This document shows positions 17,538 to 24,567 of a stretch of 33,330 bases of DNA, one piece after another. The stretch comes from Methylocystaceae bacterium. GTDB taxonomy: Bacteria > Pseudomonadota > Alphaproteobacteria > Rhizobiales > Beijerinckiaceae. Numbering within the stretch: the stretch's first letter is position 1; each line of letters starts with the position of its first letter. The translations under genes were made by a program, and so were the position numbers. The notes under the pieces were generated by a model, which did not search any database, had not been told where the DNA came from, and worked only from the letters and a program-made list of their open reading frames with translations. The stretch is from positions 33,123-66,452 of the forward strand of contig PLAI01000104.1 of NCBI GenBank assembly GCA_003134075.1, written 5' to 3'.

Positions 17538-17584
17538 GGTAGCACACGATATGTCCGGTTTAGGTAACACACGATCTGTCCGGT
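17538..17584. repeat. Two 22-bp direct repeats with 25-bp period
   Basis: GGTAGCACACGATATGTCCG at 17538 and GGTAACACACGATCTGTCCG at 17563, each followed by GT, match at 20 of 22 positions with a 3-base spacer. The spacing is near 2.5 helical turns. They may be protein-binding iterons or the subterminal repeats of a lost insertion sequence. Confidence 0.7.
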
Positions 17585-17603
17585 AGTGTCTGATCCCTTC
17601 GAG

Positions 17604-17637
17604 GGGTGAGGTGAATGCCGGGACATATACCTCACCC
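17604..17637. repeat. 9-bp inverted repeat near the cupin stop
   Basis: GGGTGAGGT (17604-17612) and ACCTCACCC (17629-17637) are exact complements separated by 16 bases, about 45 bases beyond the stop of the minus-strand cupin gene. It could be a terminator stem without a T-run or an operator next to the direct repeats. Confidence 0.45.
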
Positions 17638-17682
17638 GTAATCTCTTTTCTGACTAAAACATCCGTAACTGCTCACCCCTTT

Positions 17683-18321
17683 CTAGAGCTTGGCTTTAAG
17701 TAGGCTATTGACAGTCGAATCGCGTATTGATTCACACTGCCCATGGACCTCGCCACACTCGATTCGCTCGACCGAGAAACGCTGATCCGCCTGATCTTGT
17801 CGCAGCCGGAGATCATCGAGCGGATCGAGGGATGGCTCATCGCGTCGCAACCGCTCCATGAATTTCAATAGTTCCTCGGAATTCCGGGGCACCCAGTTCG
17901 GCGGTCGTTCCTGCTCTCTGCGGAACGGCCCCGTGGTCACCTCATGGATCACCACCATCTCGTCGAGCGGAATGATTGTATGCCAGTGCTGTGCGGCAAG
18001 GCGATAGAGCGCAGGCAGACCTGTTCCGACACCGCCAATTGCGATCCGGCGCTTCGTCGCGCCGTTCTCGTCGAAGAAAACGATTAAAGCACGGCCCTCG
18101 ACGACGTGCAGTGATTCACTCTTCCCGATATGCCGGTGCGGTGGGCTGAGCGAGTCTCCGCAAAAAGCGATCAGCATTTCCTGCACAGCATCAGCTTCCG
18201 AGTGATGGAGGTTGAGCCGCGCCCGTCGCAGCGGCTCGGCGCGCGCCGCGTTCTTTACGCGCTCGATCCAGCCCTCGTCAACGACGATGACATCGTCACT
18301 ATGCCGGAATACGGAGGTCAT
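17683..18321 (-). CDS. wbuC: WbuC-like cupin metalloprotein
   Basis: A 212-residue protein of the WbuC cupin family, found in O-antigen and capsule clusters. RRARLNLHHSEADAVQEMLI (about 32-51) matches the family's opening R.N.H....VQ.M, and SPPHRHIGKSESLHVVEG (about 59-76) supplies the cupin metal ligands His62, His64 and Glu69. The family is usually about 150-170 residues; this one has some 45 extra residues at the C-terminus. Its ATG overlaps the aminotransferase stop (TGATG), so the two are coupled. WbuC enzymes have no firmly established reaction; sugar isomerisation or tailoring is the usual guess. Confidence 0.75.
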   Translation of the reverse strand: MTSVFRHSDDVIVVDEGWIERVKNAARAEPLRRARLNLHHSEADAVQEMLIAFCGDSLSPPHRHIGKSESLHVVEGRALIVFFDENGATKRRIAIGGVGTGLPALYRLAAQHWHTIIPLDEMVVIHEVTTGPFRREQERPPNWVPRNSEELLKFMERLRRDEPSLDPLDDLRLRQDQADQRFSVERIECGEVHGQCESIRDSTVNSLLKAKL

Positions 18322-19427
18322 CAGGCGGCTACCCGACTAGCCGCAAATTCGATCACTGCGTCAGCCACCCGTTCCAGTTGAGTGTCGGTCAACTTTTCGT
18401 TGGACGGCAGGCAAAGCACACGTTTGATCAGGCAGTACGCCCTGGTCCACTCGCCTCGCGCGCGACCTCCGTAGATGGGATGCTGCGGCAAAAGAAGCGG
18501 ATGCTGGATTTTTGTCTCAATGTTCTGCGAAGCCAGGAATATAGCAAGCTCGTCGCGGCGATCCGCCTGAATGGTGTAAGTATAATAAACGTGACGCTGA
18601 CCTTCCGGTTCCCACGGCACGCAGACGTGATTTTGAAGCCTTTGGTTCAGATAGGCCGCGTTTTGGCGACGCTTGTCGATGACACCTTCAAGCCGCTCAA
18701 GGCGCACCAGAAGGACCGCAGCTTGAACAGTGTCAAGTCTGCTATTTTGTGCGAGTTCAGTGCAGTACTCTCGATTGACGAGGCGATGATAGCGAAGCGT
18801 GACGCAGCGCTCACGCAATGCCGCGTCGTCAGTGACTAGAATGCCCGCCGCGCCGAGCGATGAAAAAACCTTCATCGAGTTCATACTGAAGCAGCCGATC
18901 ACACCATAGCTTCCGGCCTTACGCGGACCGATCGCGGCGTCAAATGCCTGCGAAGCGTCCTCGACCACGTGCAGCCCGAATTTCTGCGCCACCGCGATTA
19001 GCGAATCCATTTCGCACATGTGTCCCGTCCAATGCACGGGGATAATGGCTTTGGTCGCGGGCGTTACGAGGCGCTCGACAGATTCGGCGGACATGTTCAG
19101 GTTGTCATCGGTATCCGCGAAGACGGGCGTAGCGCCTACGAGAGAAACCGCGTTGGCTGTCGCTATGAATGAGAGCGCCGGAACAATCACCTCGTCGCCC
19201 GGGCCAATCCGCAAGGCCCGCATGGCGATAATCAGCGCATCGGGGCCTGAATTGCAGCCGACCGCGTATCGCCGACCGACCCGAGCCGCCACCTTCTGCT
19301 CGAACTCGTCAACCTCCGGGCCAAGCAGCACGCGGCCGTGCATGAGAATCCGCTCTATCCCAGAGAGAATTTCCGCCCGTTCTCTCTCGTCGGTCACACG
19401 CAAATCGAGAAATGGCACTTTCAGCAT
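18321..19427 (-). CDS. DegT/DnrJ/EryC1/StrS sugar aminotransferase
   Basis: A 368-residue PLP-dependent aminotransferase that aminates a keto nucleotide sugar, usually with glutamate as donor. PLP-binding features are NSGPDALIIAMR (about 59-70), VVEDASQAFDA (Asp157, Gln160) and CFSMNSMKVFSSLGAAG with the Schiff-base Lys186. The ATG at 19427 is chosen because homology begins at MLKVPFLDLR and GAGGA lies five bases before it; an ATG 66 bases upstream would add a low-complexity tail. It is coupled to the downstream WbuC-like gene. The keto substrate could come from one of the SDR dehydratases in the neighbouring operon, such as 21992-22990. Confidence 0.92.
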   Translation of the reverse strand: MLKVPFLDLRVTDERERAEILSGIERILMHGRVLLGPEVDEFEQKVAARVGRRYAVGCNSGPDALIIAMRALRIGPGDEVIVPALSFIATANAVSLVGATPVFADTDDNLNMSAESVERLVTPATKAIIPVHWTGHMCEMDSLIAVAQKFGLHVVEDASQAFDAAIGPRKAGSYGVIGCFSMNSMKVFSSLGAAGILVTDDAALRERCVTLRYHRLVNREYCTELAQNSRLDTVQAAVLLVRLERLEGVIDKRRQNAAYLNQRLQNHVCVPWEPEGQRHVYYTYTIQADRRDELAIFLASQNIETKIQHPLLLPQHPIYGGRARGEWTRAYCLIKRVLCLPSNEKLTDTQLERVADAVIEFAASRVAA

Positions 19428-19499
19428 GGCGTTCCTCGCAGGACGGTTTGAGAAAACAGGTGAGAAGCCGGGCTCAGCGGCCCGTGGCGCCAAAGCTCC

Positions 19500-19676
19500 T
19501 CACGATTTCCGCGTGAATATTTGCTCCCGCTTTTGGTCGATATCAAGGGGAACGATCTCGTGGCCGCAGGGATGTTCGTTCTCGACCGCGCAATTCTTGG
19601 CCAGCTTGGGCAGGTGATGCTCGAAATTGCCGAACTTCAGATGGCCGGTCTGATAGGTGATGATGCCGACGTGCAT
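19500..19676 (-). pseudogene. Short ORF, probably the truncated start of a larger enzyme
   Basis: A 58-residue reading beginning MHVGIITYQTGHLK, which looks like the first beta strand of a Rossmann or formyltransferase-like fold, followed by less family-like sequence ending GHEIVPLDIDQKREQIFTRK. It starts 43 bases after the Nudix stop in the same direction and ends 72 bases before the aminotransferase start. I cannot place it in a family with certainty. It may be an internally deleted gene marking the end of the long operon, or a genuine small protein. Confidence 0.4.
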
Positions 19677-19719
19677 TTTCCAATCTACCCCTTGTTGGGA
19701 GGGTCCGCGGCGTGGCCCC

Positions 19720-20199
19720 TCATGCGACGCCCAAGTCTGCGCCGCACGTCGCATGCATCCAGATCGCCATGGCGTCATAGGGCGTCACGCGCTCCCGGCC
19801 AAGGATTTCGTCGGCCGCGAATACGCGCAAATCGGCGCCTTCGCCAAGCGTCATCGTTGCAACTTCATCCGAGCGGACGTGGACTTCATAGTAGCGGCGG
19901 ATCACGCGGCGTCCGCCGTGCGGCGCAAAGTCGAAGGCGAATTCAGTGAAATACGAGATGTCGCGCGGCGCGAAGCCGAGCTCTTCGAACAATTCTCGGC
20001 GCAGCGCTGCGTCCGGCGTCTCGCCCGGATCGAGCGCGCCGCCGAACAGGCCCCAATGGCCTGGATAGAAGATGCCGGGCTTCTGGTCGCGCAGCTGCAG
20101 CAGATAGTTCGCGCTGTCGACAACGATCAGCGCCACCGAGGCGTCGCCGGGGCTCAACCGTCCTTCGTGCAGGAAAAAGTCGGGCGCGGCTTCGTTCAT
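19720..20199 (-). CDS. Nudix hydrolase
   Basis: A 159-residue Nudix protein with a complete box at residues 54-76: GALDPGETPDAALRRELFEE followed by LGF, matching G-x5-E-x7-R-E-U-x-E-E-x-G-U with catalytic Glu at 69, 72 and 73. In polysaccharide clusters Nudix enzymes commonly cleave NDP-sugars (GDP-mannose mannosyl hydrolase type) or clear by-products. The ATG overlaps the transketolase C-subunit stop by four bases, so it belongs to the long operon and is its last clear gene. The substrate could be the operon's own nucleotide sugar, controlling its level; that is inference. Confidence 0.85.
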   Translation of the reverse strand: MNEAAPDFFLHEGRLSPGDASVALIVVDSANYLLQLRDQKPGIFYPGHWGLFGGALDPGETPDAALRRELFEELGFAPRDISYFTEFAFDFAPHGGRRVIRRYYEVHVRSDEVATMTLGEGADLRVFAADEILGRERVTPYDAMAIWMHATCGADLGVA

Positions 20200-21113
20200 C
20201 CCAGAATGCGCCGGGTCATCTCCGCGACCGACAGGCCGTGCGCGTCGAGCAGGTCGTCGTGGCTGCCATAGCAATGGATGAATTCGTCCTTCAGCGTGAA
20301 GCTGTGAATTTTCGCGCGCGCGCCGGAGTCCCAGGCGATCTCCTTCACCTGCTGCGACAGGCCGCCCGTCGGCGCGCATTCCTCGATGACGACGACACTC
20401 GGAAATTCGCGCAGCAGTTCGGCCATGCCCGCGGCGTCGAAGGGCTTCAGCGTATGCGCCGATATGAGCGCGACGCTCTTGCCGGCGGCCTCCAGTCGTT
20501 CGGCCACTTCGAAAGCGCGCTTCATGATGCCGCCATAGGCGACGATGCAGACGTCGGCGCCGGTGCGCAGCCGGCGCAGTTTGCCGAACGTCCACGGGTC
20601 GGGCGCCTCCTTGGAGAGGTCCGGCTCGCCGGCCTTGCCGAGGCGCAGATAGACCGGTCCGCGCTCCTGCGCCGCGCACCAGTGCGTCGCCGCCTCCGCC
20701 TCCGAGGGATCGCAGGGCGCGATCACCGACAGGTTCGGCACGGCGCGCGCGATCGACACGTCCTCTTGCGCATGATGCGTTGCGCCGAGCGTCGAATAGG
20801 TGACGCCGCCGCCGATGCCGACCACGGTCACCGGCAGGTTCTGGTAGCAAAGATCGTCGCGGACAAATTCGAAGGGGCGGTAGAGCGCGAAGGTAGCGAT
20901 CGTGTAGGCGAAGGGCCGCAGGCCGCGTTGCGCCATGCCCGCGACCATGCCGATCATGATCTGCTCGGCGACCCCGGTGTTGACGAAGCGATCGGGAAAC
21001 TCGCTGCGAAATTTGGCGATGCTGCCGGCCGGCGAAATGTCGGCGACGACGATGGCGAGCCGCGGGTCGACTTTCCCGAGTTCGTAGAAAGTGTCGGCGA
21101 AGCGGTTTCTCAT
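20196..21113 (-). CDS. Transketolase, C-terminal subunit (split enzyme)
   Basis: A 305-residue protein equal to the pyrimidine-binding plus C-terminal domains of transketolase. MRNRFADTFYELGKVDPRLA opens the PYR domain, and RFVNTGVAEQIMIGMVAGMA contains the conserved Glu that activates TPP. GIGGGVTYSTLGATHHAQED is the usual His-bearing loop. The C-terminal domain starts near YGGIMKRAFEVAERLEAAGK. It needs the partner encoded immediately upstream, whose stop overlaps its start by four bases. Split transketolases are widespread, including in sugar clusters. Here it would move a two-carbon ketol unit, for example to make sedoheptulose-7-phosphate. Confidence 0.92.
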   Translation of the reverse strand: MRNRFADTFYELGKVDPRLAIVVADISPAGSIAKFRSEFPDRFVNTGVAEQIMIGMVAGMAQRGLRPFAYTIATFALYRPFEFVRDDLCYQNLPVTVVGIGGGVTYSTLGATHHAQEDVSIARAVPNLSVIAPCDPSEAEAATHWCAAQERGPVYLRLGKAGEPDLSKEAPDPWTFGKLRRLRTGADVCIVAYGGIMKRAFEVAERLEAAGKSVALISAHTLKPFDAAGMAELLREFPSVVVIEECAPTGGLSQQVKEIAWDSGARAKIHSFTLKDEFIHCYGSHDDLLDAHGLSVAEMTRRILG

Positions 21114-21970
21114 GCCGCGCCCTCGAGCTCACGCAGCGCCTGCGCATATTCGGCCGGATTGGGCGAGCGATAGTGCCAGATCGGCACGTGCTCCATGTAC
21201 GATACGCCCTTGCCCTTCACCGTCTTGCAGACGACCAGCAATGGCCGCGCGCCGTGCTGCGCGAGCGCGGCCTCGAACACGGCGGCGCCATCGTGCCCGT
21301 CGACCTCGCGCGCGGCCCAGCCGAAGGCCTCCGCTTTCTCGACGAGCGGATAGAATGCGCGATGGCCTTCGCTCATCCGTTCGAGGCCGGAAAAATCATT
21401 GTTGTCCATGAGCACGACGAGATTGCTCAGACCGAGATTGGCGGCCGCCATCATCGCCTCCCAGGTCGAGCCCTCCTGGAACTCGCCGTCCGACATGACG
21501 CAGTAAATCCGCGTGTCGGTTTTCTTCAGCTTTTCGGCGAAGGCCTGGCCGACCGCGATGCCGAGGCCGTGGCCGAGCGAACCGGTCGAAGCCGCGATGC
21601 CCGGCGTGCCGTAGTCCGGATGCGCGCCGAGCCGCCCCTGCGGCTTGCAATAGGCGTCGAGATCGGCGCGCGACAGCACGCCCAGCCTTTCGAGGATCAC
21701 GTATTGGATCATGCAGCCGTGTCCCTTGGACATCAGGAACACGTCGCGAAACGTGGTCCCCTCGGCCTCGCGGCGCAGGACGCCGTCGTAGAGCGCGTCG
21801 ACGATCTCCACGCAGGAGAAGGCCGGGGCGATGTGCAGCGCCGCCACTTGTTGGGAAATGTCGAGAATGCGGCGCCGGTAGGCTAGGCAACGCGCGCGCG
21901 CCGCCGCCCCGTCGAACGCGTTGCGGCGCTGGCTCGCTTGATTTGTTGACATAGCCTCGCTCATCGTCAT
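21110..21970 (-). CDS. Transketolase, N-terminal subunit (split enzyme)
   Basis: A 286-residue protein carrying the pyrophosphate-binding domain of transketolase. Visible are FLMSKGHGCMIQYVILERLG, GTPGIAASTGSLGHGLGIAV and the TPP/Mg motif SDGEFQEGSTWEAMMAA ending in LMDNNDFSG. Ser stands where the first Gly of GDG is usual, a common variant in split enzymes. ATGs at 21970, 21964 and 21952 are all possible; GAGCGAGG a few bases before 21952 favours that start for a 280-residue form. It follows the SDR gene by about 20 bases and is coupled to the C-terminal subunit. Together they are one heteromeric transketolase. Confidence 0.9.
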   Translation of the reverse strand: MTMSEAMSTNQASQRRNAFDGAAARARCLAYRRRILDISQQVAALHIAPAFSCVEIVDALYDGVLRREAEGTTFRDVFLMSKGHGCMIQYVILERLGVLSRADLDAYCKPQGRLGAHPDYGTPGIAASTGSLGHGLGIAVGQAFAEKLKKTDTRIYCVMSDGEFQEGSTWEAMMAAANLGLSNLVVLMDNNDFSGLERMSEGHRAFYPLVEKAEAFGWAAREVDGHDGAAVFEAALAQHGARPLLVVCKTVKGKGVSYMEHVPIWHYRSPNPAEYAQALRELEGAA

Positions 21971-21991
21971 GCCCACGGTCGACGAATGCAA

Positions 21992-22990
21992 TCAGCCGCG
22001 CAAGGTATAGTCGCGCGGCGCGCGCATCAGCGCATCGAGATTGGCGCGCTCCCAGGCGACGACCTCCGCCAGCCCTTCGGCCCAGCCGATCCGCGGCTCC
22101 CAGCCGAGATCGCGCTTGATCGCCGAGGAATCGAGCCAGTAGCGCGAATCCTGGCCGAGCCGATCGCCCGTCACTTCGCACAATTGCTCGAACGGCACGT
22201 TCACCGCCTCGGCGCAGAGTTCGACGACGCGGCGGATCGACGTCGGTTCTTTCGGTCCGACGTTGTAGACGGTTCCGAGCGGCGCGCCGCCTTCCGCGAC
22301 GAGGTGGATCGCGCGGGCGAGATCGCTCGCGTGAATGTAGGATTTCTCCGCCTTGCCGCCGCCGTGCAGCGGCAGCTTGTCGCCGACGAGCCCGCACAGG
22401 ATCGCCTTCGGCACTACGCGATGCAGCAACTGCCCGGAGCAATAGGCGTTGGACGGCCGCAGGATCGTCATCGGGAACTTCAGATATTTCGCGACCGACA
22501 GCAGATACATATCGAACGCGACCTTCGAGGCCGCATAGGGGCTCGACGGCTTGATCGGTTCGTCCTCAGTCACGGCGCGATCGACCGACCCATACATTTC
22601 CGAGGTGCCGATCTGGATGAAGCGCTCCAGCCAGTCGCGCTTCATCAATTCTTCGGAGAGGCGCGCAAGCGCCATCGAATTGGTTTCGAAGAAGCGCCAG
22701 GAATGCTTCCACGACACGGCGCCTTCGCCCTGCGCGGCGAAATTGACGATGATCTGCGGCTTCTCGCGGTCGAGCAGTTCGAGCAGCAGGTCGAGTTCGT
22801 AGGTGACGTGGCGCGCGTAATACTCGTAACCGTCGCGCCGATCGATGTTCAGCGAGAAGGCCGGCTCGCGCAGCGGGTTGCGGCCGATGCCGATGACCTT
22901 ACGCGGATTGGCGTGATCGAGCAAATAGGCGGCGGCGTGAATGCCGAAGCTGCCGCCGCCGCCGAGAATTGCATATGTCTTGCCAGTCAT
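21992..22990 (-). CDS. NDP-sugar 4,6-dehydratase-like SDR
   Basis: A 332-residue extended SDR. Its NAD-binding turn GGGGSFG (residues 10-16) is a slightly unusual form of GxxGxxG. Catalytic elements are GTSEMYG (Thr129, Ser130, Glu131) and SPYAASK (Tyr152, Lys156). The T-S-E triad is characteristic of GDP-mannose 4,6-dehydratase and related dehydratases, which make 4-keto-6-deoxy nucleotide sugars. Such a product would be a natural substrate for the DegT aminotransferase at 18321-19427. It lies between a methyltransferase and the transketolase pair in the long operon. The substrate may be an NDP-heptose rather than GDP-mannose (inference). Confidence 0.85.
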   Translation of the reverse strand: MTGKTYAILGGGGSFGIHAAAYLLDHANPRKVIGIGRNPLREPAFSLNIDRRDGYEYYARHVTYELDLLLELLDREKPQIIVNFAAQGEGAVSWKHSWRFFETNSMALARLSEELMKRDWLERFIQIGTSEMYGSVDRAVTEDEPIKPSSPYAASKVAFDMYLLSVAKYLKFPMTILRPSNAYCSGQLLHRVVPKAILCGLVGDKLPLHGGGKAEKSYIHASDLARAIHLVAEGGAPLGTVYNVGPKEPTSIRRVVELCAEAVNVPFEQLCEVTGDRLGQDSRYWLDSSAIKRDLGWEPRIGWAEGLAEVVAWERANLDALMRAPRDYTLRG

Positions 22991-23027
22991 GTGCCCCGCT
23001 TCGTCGGTTGGAATTGATCTCGCGTCG

Positions 23028-23684
23028 TCATTCGACAATCGTCCAGGCGTAGTCGCCCTTATAGCCGGCTTCCTCGAAAAGCTCGATCCATCCTTGCGGG
23101 TAGTCGTGGAATTTCGCCGTCAGCACCCAGCTCTCGAACAGGTCCTTCTGCTCGGGCGTGCGATAGGAGTCGACCTGCACGAAGGCGCGGCCCTTGCCGA
23201 CGCGCTCGATCTCACGCAGCGCGCGCAAAACGCCGGCGCGGTCGAAATTATGGATCGTGTTGATCGAGACGACGCAGTCGAAGCTGCGATCGGGGAAGGG
23301 CAGACGGTCGCCAGAGCCCAAATGCAAACGGCCGACGACGTCCGGCAGGCAGTTGATCATTGCATAGTGCGAAATGTCGAGTCCGAACGCGTCCAGCCCC
23401 GGACAGGCGATCATCAGGTCCTTGACCAGAAAGCCCTTGGCGCATCCGACATCGAGCACGCGCATGCCGGGCTCAAGACCGAAATGCGCGACCATGTCCC
23501 TGGCGACGGGAACCCAGCGCCCGTCATAGCGATAGCCGCCATAGCCGTAGGCGCGCGGCCCGTCGAAATAGAGCTCGCCATATTCGCGAGCGGCCGCGAT
23601 CACCTCGGGCGATTTGGCTTCGCCACGCTGCGTGATGTTGCGCTTCGTCTTCGGCAGAGCGCGCAGGAGATCGACTTCGGGCAT
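23028..23684 (-). CDS. Class I SAM-dependent methyltransferase
   Basis: A 218-residue Rossmann-fold methyltransferase. SAM motif I is VLDVGCAKG at residues 76-84, with FGLDISHYA for the acidic ribose-binding loop and LPFPDRSFDCVVSINTIHNF for motifs II and III. A Tyr/Gly-rich segment (GPRAYGYGGYRYDG, about 42-55) precedes the core. It starts one base after the preceding SDR stop and ends 37 bases before the next gene, so it is within the operon. The likely role is methylation of a sugar hydroxyl, amine or carbon; the acceptor cannot be read from sequence. Confidence 0.85.
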   Translation of the reverse strand: MPEVDLLRALPKTKRNITQRGEAKSPEVIAAAREYGELYFDGPRAYGYGGYRYDGRWVPVARDMVAHFGLEPGMRVLDVGCAKGFLVKDLMIACPGLDAFGLDISHYAMINCLPDVVGRLHLGSGDRLPFPDRSFDCVVSINTIHNFDRAGVLRALREIERVGKGRAFVQVDSYRTPEQKDLFESWVLTAKFHDYPQGWIELFEEAGYKGDYAWTIVE

Positions 23685-23685
23685 G

Positions 23686-24567
23686 TCAGGCGTTCCCGGC
23701 TTGCCGGACCTTGTTCAGGCCGTCGGCGAGTTGCGTATATTGGAAGTCCGGAAAGGCGGCGCGCGTCGCGGCGACGTCGAACGGCCGATAGCCGTCGTGC
23801 GGCATCGGCCCGGAGCGCGGCGTGTCCTTGATCGCAACCTTGTGCCGCGACGACGCGACGACGAGGTCGGCGATGGCTCGGAAGGAATGGGTCGCGCCAC
23901 TCGCCACGTTGAGAACGCCGGTCGAGCGCCGCAACAGCACGCGCACGACGATCTCCGCCACGTCTTCGATCCATACGTGGTCGCGCCGCTCTTCGCCGGC
24001 GCCGAACAGGACGATGTCCTCGCCCTTCGCCGCGAGCCGTCGAAACCGGTTCGGGCCATAACCATTGTGCGGGTCGTCGGAGCCGTAGATCAACGTCGGC
24101 CGGAGGACCGCCAGCGGCGCCTTGACGTCGCTCTGAAACGTGATTTCGCGCGCGAGATGCATCGCCCCGTGAAAGGAGGCGGGGGCAGCGGGCGCCGACT
24201 CCGTCAGCGGAACCGGTTCGTCGCCGTAGACTGCGTCGGAGCTGATGTTGACGACATGCGACGCGTTGGTTCGACCGATGGCGCCGACGAGGGCGCGGGT
24301 GAGGCGCATGTTGTCGATCAGCATGTCGATGTTCTTGCACGGCGCAATCGCGCTCGCGGCGACGATCGCGTCGCCGTCGCGCAATAGATTCGCCAATCGC
24401 TCTATCGCATTGGCATCCAGCAGATCGCACTCCGCGCGGGTCACCGGCAGAGTCTCGACGCCGGCCGCCACGAGCTGGCGGCAGACGGCGACGCCCACGA
24501 AGCCGGCGGCGCCGACGACGACCACGCGACGCGGTTTGACCGGCGCTGGCTCGAGGTGGCGCAGCAT
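23686..24567 (-). CDS. SDR-family protein with altered catalytic pair (HxxxH for YxxxK)
   Basis: A 293-residue extended SDR with a good Rossmann motif VVVVGAAGFVG (about 15-25) and an active-site serine strand ISSDAVYG (about 108-115). Where Tyr-x3-Lys should follow, the sequence is SFHGAMHLARE, giving His133 and His137. The rest of the fold is preserved (VLRPTLIYG, RRDHVWIEDVAEIV, GVLNVASG), so this is an intact protein, not a decayed one. It may bind NDP-sugar without classical redox chemistry, use another mechanism, or act as a partner protein. Start and stop overlap neighbours in TGATG fashion. It follows directly after a dehydrogenase-like protein that has also lost its catalytic residue. 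Confidence 0.8.
   Translation of the reverse strand: MLRHLEPAPVKPRRVVVVGAAGFVGVAVCRQLVAAGVETLPVTRAECDLLDANAIERLANLLRDGDAIVAASAIAPCKNIDMLIDNMRLTRALVGAIGRTNASHVVNISSDAVYGDEPVPLTESAPAAPASFHGAMHLAREITFQSDVKAPLAVLRPTLIYGSDDPHNGYGPNRFRRLAAKGEDIVLFGAGEERRDHVWIEDVAEIVVRVLLRRSTGVLNVASGATHSFRAIADLVVASSRHKVAIKDTPRSGPMPHDGYRPFDVAATRAAFPDFQYTQLADGLNKVRQAGNA

Larger units (their letters stand above)
17251..17682. other. Intergenic control region or insertion-sequence debris
   Basis: No intact gene. It holds two 22-bp direct repeats (17538-17584) and a 9-bp dyad (17604-17637), listed separately. It would contain the promoter for the carbamoyltransferase cassette. Alternatively the repeats are an orphan insertion-sequence end. 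Confidence 0.5.

Noticed and set aside
17423-17635. 70-codon minus-strand open frame over the direct repeats
   Set aside because: No family resemblance; its sequence is just translation of the repeats and flanks.
19720-21147. 475-codon open frame ending in the Nudix domain
   Set aside because: The N-terminal 316 codons are Arg-rich shadow of the transketolase gene; the Nudix gene starts at 20199 with ATGA coupling.
21396-22442. 348-codon minus-strand open frame rich in Arg/Ala
   Set aside because: It overlaps two clear genes (transketolase N-subunit and SDR) in another frame; the Arg-rich low-complexity product is a GC-driven shadow.
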